Positions 62,249 to 64,000 of a stretch of DNA of 64,000 nucleotides are shown in pieces. The first letter of the stretch is position 1. Every line of letters starts with the position of its first letter. The stretch comes from Marinobacter sp. LQ44 (GTDB taxonomy: Bacteria > Pseudomonadota > Gammaproteobacteria > Pseudomonadales > Oleiphilaceae). The notes beneath the pieces were generated by a model, which saw only the letters and a program-made list of their open reading frames with translations, was not told where the DNA came from and did not search any database. The position numbers and the translations under genes were made by a program. The stretch spans positions 3,100,001 to 3,164,000 of the forward strand of contig NZ_CP014754.1 of assembly GCF_001447155.2 (NCBI RefSeq). The letters run 5' to 3'.

Positions 62249-63649
62249 TCAGTTATCCGAGGCCAGAGCCAGTTGGCGACCACTTTCGCGGAAACCATTG
62301 AACTGGGCGAGTCGCTGCTCGGTAAATTGGCGGAAGCGGGCCATTTCAGAGCCTGGCACTGGCTTGGCATCGGGTAGCTTGACCGTGCGGGAGTTCTTGG
62401 CAACTCCGTTGACCCGGAACTCGTAATGCAGGTGAGGCCCGGTCACCATTCCAGATGAGCCGACATAGCCAATGGTGTCTCCCTGTTTTACCCGAGTGCC
62501 ATTCTTGACGCCTTTGCCCAGTCGACTCATATGAGCATACAGGGTGGTGATATTGTCGCCGTGCTGCAAAACCACGGTGCGACCATAGCCGCCTTTCCAG
62601 CCGGCAAACTGCACCCGGCCACTGCCGGCGGCTTTGATCGGCGTACCCGGGGGCGCGGCGTAGTCGGTGCCCTCATGTGGTCTGACCACATCCAGCACCG
62701 GGTGTCGGCGTTGCAGGTTGAAGGGCGATGACACGCGGGCGTTGATTGGAACTCTCAGGAACGCCTTGCGCATGCTTTTGCCTTCCGGCGTGTAATAGTC
62801 ACTGTCGCCGTTGTTGTCTGTATACAGCAGGGCCACATTCTCGGTGCCACGGTTGATAAAGCGTGCAGAAAGAATTCGGCCGGTATCAAATTTTTCACCG
62901 TCGATATACAGTTCTTCGTATACCACCTCAAAACTGTCACCCTTGCGGACATCGTAAACAAAGTCGATATCCCAGCCGAAGATCCCGGCCAGTTCCATCG
63001 TAAGCCTGTCGTTCAGTCCCGCGTCCCTGGCTGCAAGATAGAGAGAGCCATCAATCACGCCGGCAGCAAACGCTGGGCGCGGCTCCGGTTTGCGAACCTG
63101 TGTCTGGCCACGGAAGCCGTTTTCGCCCTTTGAAATTTTGAGGGTTTCCAGCCGGCTGCGTTGCAATTCCACGGCCACTAACTGCCCGTCGGCATCAACG
63201 CCGAAGCGAATGTCTTCCCCGGCGTACAGACGCTGAAGTTTGCCTGCTTCGCCTTCACCATGAATGACCGATAGCATGATGCCATCGTTGAAGCCGGCCT
63301 TGCGAAATAGGGAAGACAGCGTATCGCCAGACTTAACACGAAACTCCTGCCAGTCGACCTTTGGGGCCTCGGGCTTTGCTGGGCGACCTGCCTGAGCGAT
63401 TGACTGCCCGGTACTTTCAACTTTGTCACCTTGGGACGGAGTGTCGTTGGCTTCTTGGCCCTGGCCGGAGCTGGTGTCTTTCGGTGCCACGCCTGACACC
63501 AGGCCCTCTTCGAGGTCAATGGTATATGACATGCGCTTGGCTTCGACGTCAGCGCTGGGGCTCATCAGTACTGCAGCAGAGACTACAATCGTCGCCGCCG
63601 CAGCCAGGGTAATATGTGTTTTGGGGAATGTCTTAAGCACGTGGCTCAC
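62249..63649 (-). CDS. M23 family peptidoglycan endopeptidase (MepM-like)
   Basis: 466 residues. An N-terminal helix anchors it (THITLAAAATIVVSAAVL). The linker is acidic. A LysM/OapA-type region (FRVKSGDTLSSLFRKAGFND) precedes the lysostaphin-type M23 domain with the zinc ligands in RPHEGTDYAAPPGTP (His-x3-Asp) and GPHLHYEFRVNG (HxH). It cleaves peptide cross-links to allow wall growth, as MepM of E. coli does. Operon with anmK; divergent from tyrS. Confidence 0.92.
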   Translation of the reverse strand: MSHVLKTFPKTHITLAAAATIVVSAAVLMSPSADVEAKRMSYTIDLEEGLVSGVAPKDTSSGQGQEANDTPSQGDKVESTGQSIAQAGRPAKPEAPKVDWQEFRVKSGDTLSSLFRKAGFNDGIMLSVIHGEGEAGKLQRLYAGEDIRFGVDADGQLVAVELQRSRLETLKISKGENGFRGQTQVRKPEPRPAFAAGVIDGSLYLAARDAGLNDRLTMELAGIFGWDIDFVYDVRKGDSFEVVYEELYIDGEKFDTGRILSARFINRGTENVALLYTDNNGDSDYYTPEGKSMRKAFLRVPINARVSSPFNLQRRHPVLDVVRPHEGTDYAAPPGTPIKAAGSGRVQFAGWKGGYGRTVVLQHGDNITTLYAHMSRLGKGVKNGTRVKQGDTIGYVGSSGMVTGPHLHYEFRVNGVAKNSRTVKLPDAKPVPGSEMARFRQFTEQRLAQFNGFRESGRQLALASDN

Positions 63650-63953
63650 CCGTTTTTATCGGTATTCCAGCAAGTTGTAATAGCTAATTAAAGCGCTAGA
63701 TCAAGTATAGTCAAACAGATTACCGCATATGACATTATCAGGACAGTGTCGAACATTACGGTTGAGCGGGTGTCTGGTCGTACAAAACTGCTTGCCGCTG
63801 GTATAATGCCGGTCCTTTTATTGCTCGCATTGTTTGAAAAATGAGCATTCACACTGTAACAAGGGTGTCGGTTAAACACAGATTTGTTTTGTTGAAGTCT
63901 GTAACGGTTGCCGGCAAACCCTGACACCAAGTCAAACTGGGGACGATAGGTTC
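63650..63953. other. Divergent promoter region mepM-like / tyrS
   Basis: No gene in about 300 bp. It contains the extended -10 at 63799-63807 for tyrS; the minus-strand promoter was not located with confidence. Confidence 0.5.
63799..63807 (+). promoter_or_regulatory. Extended -10 promoter, probably tyrS
   Basis: TGGTATAAT, an extended -10 element (TGn then TATAAT at 63802-63807), about 147 bp before the tyrS start. No good -35 at 17 bp. Confidence 0.5.
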
Positions 63954-64000
63954 ATGGCAACAATTGAGGAAGCGTTGGCCGTTATCAAGCGCGGTATTGA
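63954..64000 (+). CDS. tyrS: Tyrosyl-tRNA synthetase, first 15 codons
   Basis: ATG at 63954 is preceded by GGGGACGATAGG. The 15 residues MATIEEALAVIKRGI resemble the start of TyrS in pseudomonads (xxxEEQLALIKRG). The gene runs off the window, so identity is probable rather than certain; location next to anmK and an M23 peptidase gene, as in Pseudomonas and Marinobacter, supports it. Confidence 0.75.
   Translation, partial: MATIEEALAVIKRGI

Overview
The window comes from a gammaproteobacterium of the Pseudomonas/Marinobacter kind, with Marinobacter or a close relative the best guess. The evidence is gene order and content: rpsU-dnaG-rpoD facing tsaD, plsY/folB/folK, and above all gluQ-cbrX-cbrA-cbrB-crcZ-pcnB-folK-panB-panC. 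The assignment was made by eye, without any database search.

Region 1 (1-10.1 kb) is accessory redox and metal biology. It holds the end of a MipA/OmpV porin-like gene, a DUF6448 protein and a membrane-anchored AraC regulator. A two-component system is divergent from a redox set: a heme/FAD/NAD ferric-reductase-like protein, a small PepSY protein, a DUF2271 protein with a flavinylation-like motif, and a four-helix PepSY protein fused to flavodoxin and NAD(P)H-reductase modules. A VIT-type iron/manganese transporter follows. Three copies of one 11-bp-spaced direct repeat lie before the regulator, before the reductase and before the PepSY gene, so the set looks like one regulon.

Region 2 (10.35-23.6 kb) is a mosaic of mobile DNA. 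A lone 38-bp Tn3-type inverted repeat abuts a group II intron reverse-transcriptase fragment. Then come a complete phosphite-oxidation operon (ptxABCDE) with a triple Pho box, an IS3 remnant, an intact IS630-family element, small secreted-protein genes, a CnrYXH-like sigma/anti-sigma/periplasmic sensor cassette, the 3' end of a group II intron, an IS91/ISCR-type transposase, a truncated IS21-type istA with its end repeats, and a broken cation-diffusion-facilitator gene. The mosaic ends at a tRNA-Ile2(CAU) whose 3' end faces it.

Region 3 (23.6-48.5 kb) is core chromosome. It holds the macromolecular synthesis operon, tsaD, plsY, folate and pantothenate genes, pgi, pcnB, the carbon-control system CbrX/CbrA/CbrB with an unlisted CrcZ small RNA (sigma-54 promoter, A-rich Hfq/Crc-type motifs, terminator), gluQ, dksA, sfsA, a kinase/ATPase fusion protein and mrcB.

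Region 4 (48.5-64 kb) holds a likely PBP1b-activating lipoprotein, a DUF4382 lipoprotein, an ECF sigma/anti-sigma operon leading to a TPR beta-barrel-like protein, and heme, thiamine and arginine genes (hemL, thiE, thiD, hemJ, argC). It continues with a CLC channel, bactofilin, erpA, anmK, an M23 endopeptidase and the start of tyrS. thiD probably begins at a rare ATT codon.
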